Source of the DNA: Arenibacter catalasegens
GTDB taxonomy: Bacteria; Bacteroidota; Bacteroidia; Flavobacteriales; Flavobacteriaceae
Assembly: GCF_002909235.1 (NCBI RefSeq)
Contig: NZ_PHQQ01000004.1
Location: 124,001 to 188,000, forward strand
DNA: 64,000 nucleotides
Direction: 5' to 3'
Positions 37,105 to 46,339 of this stretch are shown one piece after another. Each line of letters begins with the position of its first letter. Position 1 is the first letter of the stretch. The translations under genes and the position numbers were made by a program. Below the pieces are notes generated by a model. That model was not told the DNA's origin and did not search any database. It was given only the letters and a program-made list of their open reading frames with translations.

Positions 37105-38070
37105 ATGAAAATTGTTATTCTAGACGGATATACTTTAAATCCTGGAGATTTGAGCTGGGAGAAATTAAAAGACTTTGGGGCGCTTACCGTACATGACCGA
37201 ACCGAGTATAAGGATGATATAATAATTGAAGCTATAGGTGACGCAGAGATTGTTTTTACCAACAAAACGCCTTTGCCCAAAAAAGTATTGGAGAAAGCGT
37301 CATCGCTGAAATATATTGGCGTTTTGGCCACAGGGTTCAATGTAGTTGATGTTGTAGCCGCAAAGGAATTAGGTATTGTAGTTACCAATGTGCCCAGTTA
37401 TGGCACCACTGCCGTGGCACAATTGACAATGGCCTTGCTCTTGGAAATGTGCCATCATGTAGGAGAACATAATCGGGCTGTAAAGCAGGGTGACTGGTCT
37501 AAAAGCAAGGACTTTTGTTTTTGGAACTACCCGCTCATGGAACTGGACGGGAAAACCATGGGAATTATTGGTTTTGGGAGAATTGGGCAAGCCACTGCGA
37601 AATTGGCCCAAGCATTTGGAATGAATATTTTGACATCAGGTAGTAGAAAGAGGCCAGAATTAGAGACAAGTAGCTGTAAGCAGGTGGATATGGATGAACT
37701 TTTAGCTAATTCAGATGTGATAAGCCTACATTGCCCCTTAACTCCAGAAACCGACGGCATCATAAACGCTACCAACATTTCCAAAATGAAGGAGGGTACC
37801 ATGCTCATTAATACCTCCAGGGGGCAATTGATAGTGGAAAAGGACTTAAAAGAGGCATTAGATAATGGTAAAATTTCCCGTGCAGCAATCGATGTGGTTT
37901 CCAAAGAACCTATAGATAAAAACAATGAGTTGTTAAAAGCCGACAACTGCATAATAACACCTCACATTGCTTGGGCTCCAAACGAATCTCGAAATAGATT
38001 GTTGAATACGGCCCTGGAAAATTTGGAAGCTTTTTTAAAAGGTAACCCAATTAATGTGGTGAACAAATAA
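37105..38070 (+). CDS. D-2-hydroxyacid dehydrogenase (glycerate dehydrogenase-like)
   Basis: Start chosen at 37105 (MKIVILDGYTLNPGDLSW); the frame opens 11 codons earlier with a poor extension. It has 321 residues. The NAD-binding motif is MGIIGFGRIGQATAKLA, the catalytic Arg lies in INTSRGQLI, the Glu in DVVSKEP and the His in ITPHIAWAP. The closest named relatives by pattern are hydroxypyruvate reductase/glycerate dehydrogenases. It would interconvert a 2-keto acid and D-2-hydroxy acid with NADH; with a glycerate kinase in the opposite operon, hydroxypyruvate to D-glycerate is the obvious guess. It is the first gene of the plus-strand set, with the aldolase 37 bp downstream. Confidence 0.88.
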   Translation: MKIVILDGYTLNPGDLSWEKLKDFGALTVHDRTEYKDDIIIEAIGDAEIVFTNKTPLPKKVLEKASSLKYIGVLATGFNVVDVVAAKELGIVVTNVPSYGTTAVAQLTMALLLEMCHHVGEHNRAVKQGDWSKSKDFCFWNYPLMELDGKTMGIIGFGRIGQATAKLAQAFGMNILTSGSRKRPELETSSCKQVDMDELLANSDVISLHCPLTPETDGIINATNISKMKEGTMLINTSRGQLIVEKDLKEALDNGKISRAAIDVVSKEPIDKNNELLKADNCIITPHIAWAPNESRNRLLNTALENLEAFLKGNPINVVNK

Positions 38071-38107
38071 AATTAAAAGCCCAAAAACGAACACTAAATA
38101 ACAACCA

Positions 38108-38920
38108 ATGCCAATCAACCTCAAGCAGAAATTACGCGACAAACAAAATATTTATGGCACCTGTATTTTATCTACCTCTCCTATTTGGTCCAAGGTTGTA
38201 AAAGGGAGTGGATTGGATTTTGTTTTTTTGGATACGGAACACATTCCAATGGACAGAACGGAACTCACTTTTTTGTGCCAGGTGTATACTGCTCATGGTT
38301 TGTCTCCAATTGTCCGTATACCTAGTCCTGATCCGTATGCAGCATGTATGGCCAAAGATGCTGGTGCGGTGGGAGTGCTTGCCCCTTATATTGAAAATAT
38401 AGGGCAGATACAACAAATGGTGGGGGCAACAAAATACAGGCCTCTGAAAGGAGAGCGATTACAAAATGTGCTTCTTGGGAAGGAGGAATTATCAGTTGAA
38501 TTGAAGACCTATCTGGACCATTTCAACCAAGATAGTTTATGCTTGATAAACATAGAAAGTACCATTGCGGTGGAGCGTTTGGACGAACTCCTCAGTGTTC
38601 CTGGATTGGATGGCATTATAATAGGACCACATGATCTTTCTATAAATATGGGGTTGCCCGAACAATATGACCATCCCGATTTTGAAAAAACGGTAAAGGA
38701 AATCATAAACAAGGCAAGAAGTAAAGGTATTGCCGCCGGAATACATTTTCCCGCACATCCAAATTATCAGATTAAATGGATAAAGGAAGGGGCTAACATA
38801 GTCTTACACAGTTCCGACCTTCGCCTATTTAGTCAAAAACTCTCCGAGGACATGAATACTATAAAAGTTGCCGTGGGTGATGACAGAAATTTATCCGAGG
38901 GTAGCGAATTGGCGATATAA
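38108..38920 (+). CDS. HpcH/HpaI-family class II aldolase
   Basis: 270 residues. Segments typical of the family are DFVFLDTEHIPMDR, SPIVRIPSPDPYAACMAKDAGAVGVLAPYIE, the metal-site Glu and Asp in INIESTIAVERLDEL and GIIIGPHDLSINMGL. It reversibly cleaves 2-keto-3-deoxy or 4-hydroxy-2-keto acids to pyruvate and an aldehyde using a divalent metal. GarL, acting on 2-keto-3-deoxyglucarate to give tartronate semialdehyde, is a member, and such a product could feed glycerate kinase. The actual substrate here is not known. It follows the dehydrogenase by 37 bp and precedes the secreted glycosidase-like gene by 57 bp on the same strand. Confidence 0.88.
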   Translation: MPINLKQKLRDKQNIYGTCILSTSPIWSKVVKGSGLDFVFLDTEHIPMDRTELTFLCQVYTAHGLSPIVRIPSPDPYAACMAKDAGAVGVLAPYIENIGQIQQMVGATKYRPLKGERLQNVLLGKEELSVELKTYLDHFNQDSLCLINIESTIAVERLDELLSVPGLDGIIIGPHDLSINMGLPEQYDHPDFEKTVKEIINKARSKGIAAGIHFPAHPNYQIKWIKEGANIVLHSSDLRLFSQKLSEDMNTIKVAVGDDRNLSEGSELAI

Positions 38921-38977
38921 TATAAGTCATTCTTCGATACTAGATATATTGATTATTAAAGAATTAATAGAGATTAT

Positions 38978-41422
38978 ATGAATACATACTTTAAACTATT
39001 TCTAATATTACTTTGCTTGTTTGGTCTTAATCCATCTTCCCTTCTTGGGCAAATGATAGATTTAAGTAAATCGAAAATTATCAGCCTTGAGAAAAAAGAT
39101 CCTCTTGTCTTGAACGCTATATCCGTATTGCAGGAAGAAATCGATAAAGGGAGTGGGATAATGTTAAACAAGGTGGGCAAATTCCCTAAGCAATTACAAA
39201 ACCGTATTGTTATTGGACTTGAAGCTGGATTGGACAAATTTCCAATGGAATATCAGCAGCTCATTGCGTCAATGCCGGTAATAAAGGCTGAAGGATATAA
39301 AATTGTGGTGATACCTGAAAAAAATACTGTTCTGGTGGTAGGGCACGATTCCCGAGGAGTATTATATGGCATTGGAAAACTTTTGAGAAAATTGGAAATA
39401 TATCCTGGACAAATTTTACTGCCCAACGATTTGAATATCGCCTCTACCCCTAGATTTCCTATCCGAGGCCATCAAATGGGATACAGACCAAAAACTAATG
39501 CGTACGATGCATTTTCGGTACAGCAATATGACAACTACATTCGTGATATGGCCATTTTCGGTGCCAATAGTATTGAAATAATGCCTCCCCGTACCGATGA
39601 TGATTTCACAAATGTTCACATGAAAATTCCCGCCATTGAAATGATTGTGGAGCAATCCAAAATTTGTGATAAATATGGTATGGATGTTTGGATGTGGTAT
39701 CCCAATTTGGGATCGGACTATACAAATCCAGATTCCTTAAAAGTGGAAATTGAAGAGAGGCGAAAAGTATTCAAAGCCATTCCGCGTTTGGACGCTCTAT
39801 TTGTTCCGGGGGGAGATCCTGGGGATTTGGAGCCTGATGAATTGTTTAATTGGTTAAAAATAGAAGCCGAAGTGTTGCATGAGTACCATCCCAATGCCAA
39901 AATATGGGTTTCTCCACAGGTTTTCAGACCAACTAAAGCTTGGTTCGATTCCTTTTATGAACATATCAACAAAAATTATCCCTGGCTTGGAGGCGTGGTT
40001 TTCGGCCCGTGGATAAAAACCCCTATAAAAGAAATTGCAGAACGCATTAACCCTGGAATTCCAATAAGGCGATATCCCGACATTACCCATAACCTAAGTA
40101 GTCAATACCCAATTCCCAACTGGGATTTGGCATATGCCATTACCTTAGGGAGAGAATCCATCAACCCACGGCCACAAGACCAAAAATTAATACATAATGC
40201 CTTTGACCAATTTGCACAAGGAAGTATTAGCTACTCTGAAGGAACCAACGATGACGTTAATAAAATAATATGGAGCGATCAGGATTGGGATCCGGAAACC
40301 CCGGTTATGGAAACCCTACGAGATTATTCGCGCTATTTTATCGGACCAAAATATACCGAAACTGTTTCTAGTGGTTTAATGGCATTGGAAAGAAATATTC
40401 AAGGCCCACTACTAAATAATGATGGTGTAATTACCACTTTACAACAATGGCAGGATTTGGAAAAGAGTGCATCCCAAGAAGTTTTAAGTAATTTCCGTTT
40501 CCAAATGGGGCTTATTAGAGCCTATTTTGATGCTTATCAATACAGAAGATTGATATACGAGACGGAATTGGAACAACAAGCTCGCGAAATATTGTCAACA
40601 GCCAAAACTATAGGCCCAATTAGCGCTATAGAAAAGGCAAAGAATATATTGTATAAGGCAAAAAAGGAACCTATTATGGCCCAATGGAAAAATAGATGCC
40701 TGTCCTTGGCCGATGATTTGTTTGAGAGTATTGGCGCCCAATTAACGGTAGAAAAGCACTTTGCCGCAGGAGGAAGAGGAAATTTTATTGATAATATAGA
40801 TGTGCCGTTGAATGATGGAATGTGGTTGATAGATCAACTTTTTACGATTGAAAAAAATGGAAGCGAGGCTGAAAAATTGGTTTCTATAAATGATTTGCTA
40901 CAACGCAACAACCCCGGTCCCGGAGGGTACTATGACAATTTTGGTACACCAAGAAGTTGGAACCGGGTAGTTTCCAATCATAGTTATGCGGAGGACCCGG
41001 GAGGGTTGAATTCGCCAAGGGTAAGTTTTGGGGTAGGACTTAAAGGGGAAGAATGGGTACACGAGATTACGGCTATAGGTTTTGACGGCCATACAACGCC
41101 ATTATCTTGGATGAACCAAGTAACCACCTTATATGACGAGCCTCTCAAAATGGTCTATAATGGTTTGGACCCCAAAGGTTCCTATGTCATTAAAGTGGCT
41201 TATACGGGGCGTTTTCGTTCAAAAATAAAACTGACTGCAGAGAATATACCTGTGCACGACTTCATCAAGACTGGAGTGCAACCCATTTATGAGTTTAAAA
41301 TTCCAACTGAAGCATTACAGGACGGAGTTTTGGAACTGGAATGGACCTGTGGTGAGGGAGAAAGGGGCGCTCAAGTATCCGAGATTTGGATAATTAATCA
41401 AGGTAACTTAGGAAAGGAATAG
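38978..41422 (+). CDS. Secreted glycoside hydrolase-like protein, GH20b/GH67-type N-terminus
   Basis: 814 residues. A signal peptide (cleavage near LLGQ) precedes a GH20b-like alpha/beta domain (about 30-150; VLVVGHDSRGVLYGIGKLLR), then a TIM-barrel region (about 155-480) beginning RFPIRGHQMGYRP and containing IFGANSIEIMPPRTDDDF, YGMDVWMWYPNLG and FVPGGDPGDLEPDELF. A helical part and a C-terminal beta-sandwich (from about 680; ITAIGFDGHTTPLSWMNQVT) follow. The general plan is that of hexosaminidases and alpha-glucuronidases, but I cannot place it in a numbered family and cannot point to proven catalytic acids. Periplasmic or exported. The Tat phosphoesterase gene starts 3 bp after its stop. 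Probable role: releasing a sugar or uronic acid that the aldolase pathway uses. Confidence 0.7.
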   Translation: MNTYFKLFLILLCLFGLNPSSLLGQMIDLSKSKIISLEKKDPLVLNAISVLQEEIDKGSGIMLNKVGKFPKQLQNRIVIGLEAGLDKFPMEYQQLIASMPVIKAEGYKIVVIPEKNTVLVVGHDSRGVLYGIGKLLRKLEIYPGQILLPNDLNIASTPRFPIRGHQMGYRPKTNAYDAFSVQQYDNYIRDMAIFGANSIEIMPPRTDDDFTNVHMKIPAIEMIVEQSKICDKYGMDVWMWYPNLGSDYTNPDSLKVEIEERRKVFKAIPRLDALFVPGGDPGDLEPDELFNWLKIEAEVLHEYHPNAKIWVSPQVFRPTKAWFDSFYEHINKNYPWLGGVVFGPWIKTPIKEIAERINPGIPIRRYPDITHNLSSQYPIPNWDLAYAITLGRESINPRPQDQKLIHNAFDQFAQGSISYSEGTNDDVNKIIWSDQDWDPETPVMETLRDYSRYFIGPKYTETVSSGLMALERNIQGPLLNNDGVITTLQQWQDLEKSASQEVLSNFRFQMGLIRAYFDAYQYRRLIYETELEQQAREILSTAKTIGPISAIEKAKNILYKAKKEPIMAQWKNRCLSLADDLFESIGAQLTVEKHFAAGGRGNFIDNIDVPLNDGMWLIDQLFTIEKNGSEAEKLVSINDLLQRNNPGPGGYYDNFGTPRSWNRVVSNHSYAEDPGGLNSPRVSFGVGLKGEEWVHEITAIGFDGHTTPLSWMNQVTTLYDEPLKMVYNGLDPKGSYVIKVAYTGRFRSKIKLTAENIPVHDFIKTGVQPIYEFKIPTEALQDGVLELEWTCGEGERGAQVSEIWIINQGNLGKE

Positions 41423-41425
41423 GTT

Positions 41426-42391
41426 ATGGAGGAAAAAAAGATAAAGATTGACAGTAGAAGGAAATTTTTGCTTAAATCAGGATTGGCAGCGGTGGCTATT
41501 CCGTTTACACAAATTTCCTGTCAATCTTCAAAAGAAAAGCAATTAGAAGAAGAAAATCATGAAGATTCCTTTGAATTTGCATTCTTAACGGATATCCATA
41601 TAAAACCTGAAATGAACGCGCCAAAAGGATTTCAAATGGCCATTGATAAGGTAAATGAATTGAACCCCGATTTTGTGATTACAGGCGGAGATCTTGTTTA
41701 TGATACTATGCGCGGTAATTACGAACAAAGCGAATCACTTTTTACCTTGTACAAAGACATGAGTAAAGGGTTTAAAATGCCGGTCTATAATTGTATAGGA
41801 AATCACGACTTGTTCGCTATCTATGAAGAAAGTCCGGAATCGGAAGATCATCCTGATTATAAGTATGGAATGTGGGAAAGACATTTTGGAAAAACGTACT
41901 ACTCTTTTGATCATAAAGGATGGCATTTTATAACCTTGAATTCCTTGGACGTAACAGAAAACAAAAGATATAAAGGATTCTTTCACCAAGAACAACTGCA
42001 GTGGTTAAAGGAGGATATTGAAAAAGTGGATAAATCTACGCCCATTGTCATCACCACCCATATTCCAATGATTTGTACCTATTTGCAATTAAATGGAGGT
42101 GAAGGAAGTAGAACCGCCAGTAATGCTTCAGATGTTTTTAAGATAATGGAAAACCATAATTTAAAATTAGTCTTACAAGGGCATATTCATTGGAAGGAAT
42201 ACGGATTCATCAACGACCGATTTCATTTTCTAACTGGTGGTTCTATTGCTGGGAACGGATGGAAAGGCAGAAGGCACAATACCAAAGAAGGCTTTGTCAA
42301 AATTAAGGTGAAGGGTAATGATTTTTTCTATGAATATATAGATCATGGTTGGGAAGCCGAGAGGCTTAAATTGGCGGATAATAGTATTTAA
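41426..42391 (+). CDS. Exported calcineurin-like metallophosphoesterase
   Basis: 321 residues. The N-terminus has a twin-arginine-like motif (SRRKFLLKSG) and a lipobox-like QISC at about residue 31, so it may be a Tat-exported lipoprotein. All metallophosphoesterase motifs are present: D56-x-H58 in LTDIHIKP, ITGGDLVYD, GNHD (126-128), ITTHIPM and LQGHIHW. It hydrolyses phosphoesters with a dinuclear metal centre outside the cytoplasm. It begins 3 bp after the glycosidase-like gene, the last gene of the plus-strand catabolic set. Substrate unknown; a phosphorylated sugar or inositol-type compound would fit the context. Confidence 0.87.
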   Translation: MEEKKIKIDSRRKFLLKSGLAAVAIPFTQISCQSSKEKQLEEENHEDSFEFAFLTDIHIKPEMNAPKGFQMAIDKVNELNPDFVITGGDLVYDTMRGNYEQSESLFTLYKDMSKGFKMPVYNCIGNHDLFAIYEESPESEDHPDYKYGMWERHFGKTYYSFDHKGWHFITLNSLDVTENKRYKGFFHQEQLQWLKEDIEKVDKSTPIVITTHIPMICTYLQLNGGEGSRTASNASDVFKIMENHNLKLVLQGHIHWKEYGFINDRFHFLTGGSIAGNGWKGRRHNTKEGFVKIKVKGNDFFYEYIDHGWEAERLKLADNSI

Positions 42392-42442
42392 TACTGAAAA
42401 ATAAGTACTTAGTTATCTACATTTTGCAGTAGATTTATAGAA

Positions 42443-42961
42443 ATGAAGAATACATCAAATTCAGATTTCACCCTTATTGTGGAAGAAGTCTATGCACCTT
42501 GTGGCTTAAAAGTATCAAACTTTGTATTAGACAAGGAAAGCAAAGAATACGAGGCAGTTTCCTTTCTCTTAAATACCCTGAACATAAAATCTAGAAGAAG
42601 TAAAATCACTCCAAAAAAAATTGGGCAATTCGTTACCCTGTGGAAAAGAAATATAAAGGGGGAAACAACACCTTTGGAAGATTCTGATGAAGTTGATCTT
42701 ATTGTAATAAACTCTCGCCAGGGTTCACAACTAGGTCAATTTGTATTTCCTAAAAATGTTCTTAAGGAAAAAGGAATTGTATCACATGGTATAAAGTTAG
42801 GGAAACGTGGTTTTCGTGTTTACCCTCCTTGGACAAACCCCACCAACAAAACAGCTCAAAAAACCCAAAAATGGCAACTTGAATATTTTTTGAACATAGA
42901 ACTAAATTTTAAAACGGACCTAGGTAAAGCTAATGACCTCTACCTACTTATGAAAGGATAA
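42443..42961 (+). CDS. MepB-family protein
   Basis: 172 residues, soluble. Signature segments: DLIVINSRQGSQLGQFVFPK, VLKEKGIVSHG and GKRGFRVYPPW, followed by TQKWQLEYFL. The family takes its name from staphylococcal MepB, encoded with the MepA multidrug efflux pump, and its biochemical function is not known. It lies 51 bp after the phosphoesterase gene on the same strand, but it does not fit that pathway and may simply be a neighbour. No efflux pump is adjacent. Confidence 0.85.
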   Translation: MKNTSNSDFTLIVEEVYAPCGLKVSNFVLDKESKEYEAVSFLLNTLNIKSRRSKITPKKIGQFVTLWKRNIKGETTPLEDSDEVDLIVINSRQGSQLGQFVFPKNVLKEKGIVSHGIKLGKRGFRVYPPWTNPTNKTAQKTQKWQLEYFLNIELNFKTDLGKANDLYLLMKG

Positions 42962-43031
42962 ATAAAGGATAATCCTAATAGAACCACAGTTACTGCCGTA
43001 TTTTACAAAATAAATGAATATTCCGTCGGGC

Positions 43032-45581
43032 CTATCTCCCTTCCTTTCGCAATACCTCTAAGGGAGGACTTTTTATAACTCCTATGCTATTCCCAAGGCC
43101 AATTAGTAAAACAAGCACAGTTATTCCGGGGAACAGCACCAAAAATGGAAATAATGATGGTGTAAATGGGGTTTCGAACACGAATAAAGCTAGCAATTGA
43201 CTGCTCACCAGTGATAACAAGATTCCAGATAGCCCTCCTAAAATACCCAAATACAGATACTCCAAGGCCACTATTTTTAGTATTTGTCCACTCTTGGCAC
43301 CGATGGTCCGTAAAAGTACACTTTCCCGTATTCGCTGATATTTACTTGTCCTCACCGCCCCTAAAAGCACTATTATTCCAGTAAGGATACTGAAAAAAGC
43401 CATAAAATTAATGATCCATGAAATCTTGTTCAACAAATTTTCTATTACAACCAAGATCTGTCTAATGTCCAGAATGGATACATTCGGAAATTTGCTTACC
43501 AATTCTTTCTGAAGTGATGCCGAAGCATTTTCATCAGCTACCTTGGTGGTAAGCACTGTGAATTGAGGGGCTTCTTCCAAAATACCCAAGGGGAAAACAA
43601 TGGAAAAATTTAGTTGCATCCGACCCCAGTCCACCGTTCTTATGTTGGCTACTACAGTATTCATAATTACCCCTTGTACATTAAAGGATAATTTGTCACC
43701 AACCTCTACCTTAGCATCCCTAGCAAAGTTGTCGCTAATGGAAATGGGTATTTTTTCTTTGGAAGTCACTTTGGATACCCATTCTCCTGATTCCAATTTC
43801 TCGGATGCAATGAGACTATCCCTATAGGTTACCCTAAATTCATGATTCAAAATCCAGGAATTTATGGTGGAAGTAGTATCTTTTCTAATGACATTTACCG
43901 CCGTTCCTTGTATACTATTGACCCTCATCGTAATAATAGGTATATTGGTCAAAACAGGATGTCCCCCCAGTAAAATAGTATTTGCAACGGCCTCTTTCTG
44001 TTCCGTTTGAATATCCAAAAGGATCATATTGGGACTATTGGCGTCAGTTCCCATAGCCGACTTGGCTAACAGAAAATCTTTAGTGAAATAAAGGGTGCTT
44101 ATCAAAAACGTTCCAATACCGATAGCTAGTACCAAGGTGAGGGTTTGGTTTTGTGGCCTAAATAAGTTTAATAAGCTATGACGCGCAGTAAAACTCCAGG
44201 AAGTAGGAAAGTATTTTTTTATGATTTTCATAACTCCTGCAGACAAACCCGCCAGTATAACAAAGGTTACTAAAATTCCCGCTACAAAGGCTGCCGAATA
44301 CCTCCAATCCTTTAATAACCAAAAGGAAAAAAGAAATAAAAAGGCCAAAATCCCCAAAGAGACCAAGGCTAATCCTTTCTTATGCTTGGACCGGTCCACT
44401 TCCTGTACCCTTAAAGCCTGTAACGGAGATACATACAGAGTACTCATTAAAGGGTAAAGAGCAAATAGTATGGACATAAAGAGGCCCAACAAAAGTCCCA
44501 TTGCAATTGCTTTTGGTGCCAGGGATATTTGTACATCTACCGGTAGCAAATCCCCTAAAAACATAGGAAATAACTGCTGTAGAATTAAACCAACTGCGGT
44601 ACCGATAATTCCTCCCAGTAATCCTAGCGCCCCGATTTGTAATAAATAAATTAAAAAAGTTTGCTTTTTGGTTGCCCCTAAACATTTTAAAACAGCTACC
44701 GATCGTAACTTTTCCTTTATGTAAATATTGATAGCACTTGCAATTCCTATACAGCCCAAAAGAAGGGCGATAAAGGCAACTAGATTAAGAAACTTACCAA
44801 AATTCCCATATCTCCTTCCCAGATTGGCACTCGTAGAAGTATGGGTATCCAAATCCGCACCTTCGGCATCCAATACAGGATCTAATTTTTCTTCAAGAAC
44901 CTCAAGGTCCGCATTGGGCTGGGCAAAATAGAATTCATAGTCCAACCTACTACCCTTCTGGATCAATCCTGTTTCTTGGATAAATCTATACGGAATTACT
45001 ACAGGAGGAGCTATAGTACTAAATAGGCCCGAACTCCCTGGCATGGATTTTAAAGAACCTGCAATTGGAAAGGTTATTTCACCAACCTTAATACTATCTC
45101 CGACCTGTAGGTCATATTGTAGCATGACTGTGGCATCCACCAAAGCGGCACCCTTCTGTTGGTAGTTATTTGCTGCTGACACCGGTACGGTCTCCAAAAC
45201 ACCATAAAATGGAAATCCACCTTCAATTCCGCGAACTTGAACCAATTTGGAGGCTCCTGTTTTCGGAAACGCGGCCATGGAAGGAAAGGTTATTTCTTTG
45301 GCATTTGGACCTCCAAGGGAGTCCATTATTCTTAAAACCTTTTCATTTGGTGGATTTCTGCTATCCACTATAAAATCTGCCCCCATTAAAGATTTGGACT
45401 GTGCTGCAATATTTTTTTTAAGATTATCTCCAAAGGATTGGATAGAAACAACTGCAGCAATCCCCATAATAATTGAGGCCATAAAAAGAAATAGTTTTCT
45501 CTTACTGGCTTTTCCATCGCGCCATGCCATCTTTAGAAGCCATCTAAACCCAGCCTTCGAAGTATTATTTAGGTTCTTCAC
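43032..45581 (-). CDS. ABC transporter permease, FtsX family (YbbP-like)
   Basis: 849 residues. One N-terminal helix (LFLFMASIIMGIAAVVSIQS), a periplasmic MacB-like domain, three helices with the FtsX consensus, a further single-helix and periplasmic segment, and three C-terminal helices: the ten-helix arrangement of YbbP/LolE-like permeases. The start overlaps the stop of the ATPase gene in an ATGA arrangement (45578-45581), so the two are translationally coupled. The complex is expected to act mechanically on or extract a lipophilic molecule from the inner membrane. A TesA-like esterase is divergently encoded on the other side of the ATPase, as in the enterobacterial tesA-ybbA-ybbP group. 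Confidence 0.88.
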   Translation of the reverse strand: MKNLNNTSKAGFRWLLKMAWRDGKASKRKLFLFMASIIMGIAAVVSIQSFGDNLKKNIAAQSKSLMGADFIVDSRNPPNEKVLRIMDSLGGPNAKEITFPSMAAFPKTGASKLVQVRGIEGGFPFYGVLETVPVSAANNYQQKGAALVDATVMLQYDLQVGDSIKVGEITFPIAGSLKSMPGSSGLFSTIAPPVVIPYRFIQETGLIQKGSRLDYEFYFAQPNADLEVLEEKLDPVLDAEGADLDTHTSTSANLGRRYGNFGKFLNLVAFIALLLGCIGIASAINIYIKEKLRSVAVLKCLGATKKQTFLIYLLQIGALGLLGGIIGTAVGLILQQLFPMFLGDLLPVDVQISLAPKAIAMGLLLGLFMSILFALYPLMSTLYVSPLQALRVQEVDRSKHKKGLALVSLGILAFLFLFSFWLLKDWRYSAAFVAGILVTFVILAGLSAGVMKIIKKYFPTSWSFTARHSLLNLFRPQNQTLTLVLAIGIGTFLISTLYFTKDFLLAKSAMGTDANSPNMILLDIQTEQKEAVANTILLGGHPVLTNIPIITMRVNSIQGTAVNVIRKDTTSTINSWILNHEFRVTYRDSLIASEKLESGEWVSKVTSKEKIPISISDNFARDAKVEVGDKLSFNVQGVIMNTVVANIRTVDWGRMQLNFSIVFPLGILEEAPQFTVLTTKVADENASASLQKELVSKFPNVSILDIRQILVVIENLLNKISWIINFMAFFSILTGIIVLLGAVRTSKYQRIRESVLLRTIGAKSGQILKIVALEYLYLGILGGLSGILLSLVSSQLLALFVFETPFTPSLFPFLVLFPGITVLVLLIGLGNSIGVIKSPPLEVLRKEGR

Positions 45582-46267
45582 AAGGCAGTTGTATTCTGGG
45601 TGGTAACAATTTTACCCCCTTTTAACCTCAAAATGTGTTGGGTTTTAGCCGCCAATTCCAAATCATGCGTTATAATGACCAAGGTAGTTCCCGCATCCTC
45701 ATTGAGCTGAAAAAGTAGTTGTATTACCTTCTCCCCGGTCTCCGCATCTAAATTACCCGTTGGTTCATCGGCAAAAAGTATTGATGGATTATTAGAAAAT
45801 GCCCTTGCCAAGGCTACGCGTTGTTGCTCACCACCAGAGAGTTGTGAGGGATAATGGTGGAAACGATTTTGTAAGCCCACCTTGTCCAATAGTTCCTTTC
45901 CATTTTTCATAGCATTTTTATCCCCCCTTAATTCCAATGGAATGGCAACATTCTCCAAAGCAGTAAGGGTAGGCAATAATTGAAAATCTTGAAAGACAAA
46001 ACCGACATTCCTATTTCTTAATATTGCTCTTTCATCTTCGCTTAAACTACTCAGCTCGGTACCACATAAGGTTACGGTACCAGAATCAGGTTGGTCCAAA
46101 CCTGCACATAAACCCAATAAGGTAGTTTTTCCACTACCGGAAGGCCCAACAATGGAAAAAGAATCCCGTTCTTCCACATCGAAGCTAATATCTTGCAATA
46201 CCGTAAGTTTTTTGGAACCACTACTATAGATTTTCCCTAAATTGTCTACGTTTAATATCTTTGCCAT
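45578..46267 (-). CDS. ABC transporter ATP-binding protein (YbbA-like)
   Basis: Start set at 46267 ([17 protein letters not shown]); the frame opens 12 codons upstream without homology. 229 residues. Walker A is [12 protein letters not shown], the Q-loop is [10 protein letters not shown], the signature is [14 protein letters not shown], Walker B is [12 protein letters not shown] and the switch His is in VIITHDLEL. It belongs to the MacB/LolD/YbbA class that drives FtsX-type permeases, and the permease gene starts within its stop codon. It powers export or membrane extraction; substrate unknown. Confidence 0.92.
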   Translation of the reverse strand: MAKILNVDNLGKIYSSGSKKLTVLQDISFDVEERDSFSIVGPSGSGKTTLLGLCAGLDQPDSGTVTLCGTELSSLSEDERAILRNRNVGFVFQDFQLLPTLTALENVAIPLELRGDKNAMKNGKELLDKVGLQNRFHHYPSQLSGGEQQRVALARAFSNNPSILFADEPTGNLDAETGEKVIQLLFQLNEDAGTTLVIITHDLELAAKTQHILRLKGGKIVTTQNTTAL

Positions 46268-46339
46268 ATAATATCTATTTCGCGGTTTTGCTGAAGAAGG
46301 CAAAATACAGAAATGATTTTGATTTTAATCCAATATTCC

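Noticed and set aside
42443..42961. MepB-like gene as part of the catabolic regulon
   Set aside because: It follows on the same strand, but its family has no link to sugar-acid metabolism and nothing in the sequence ties it to the operon.
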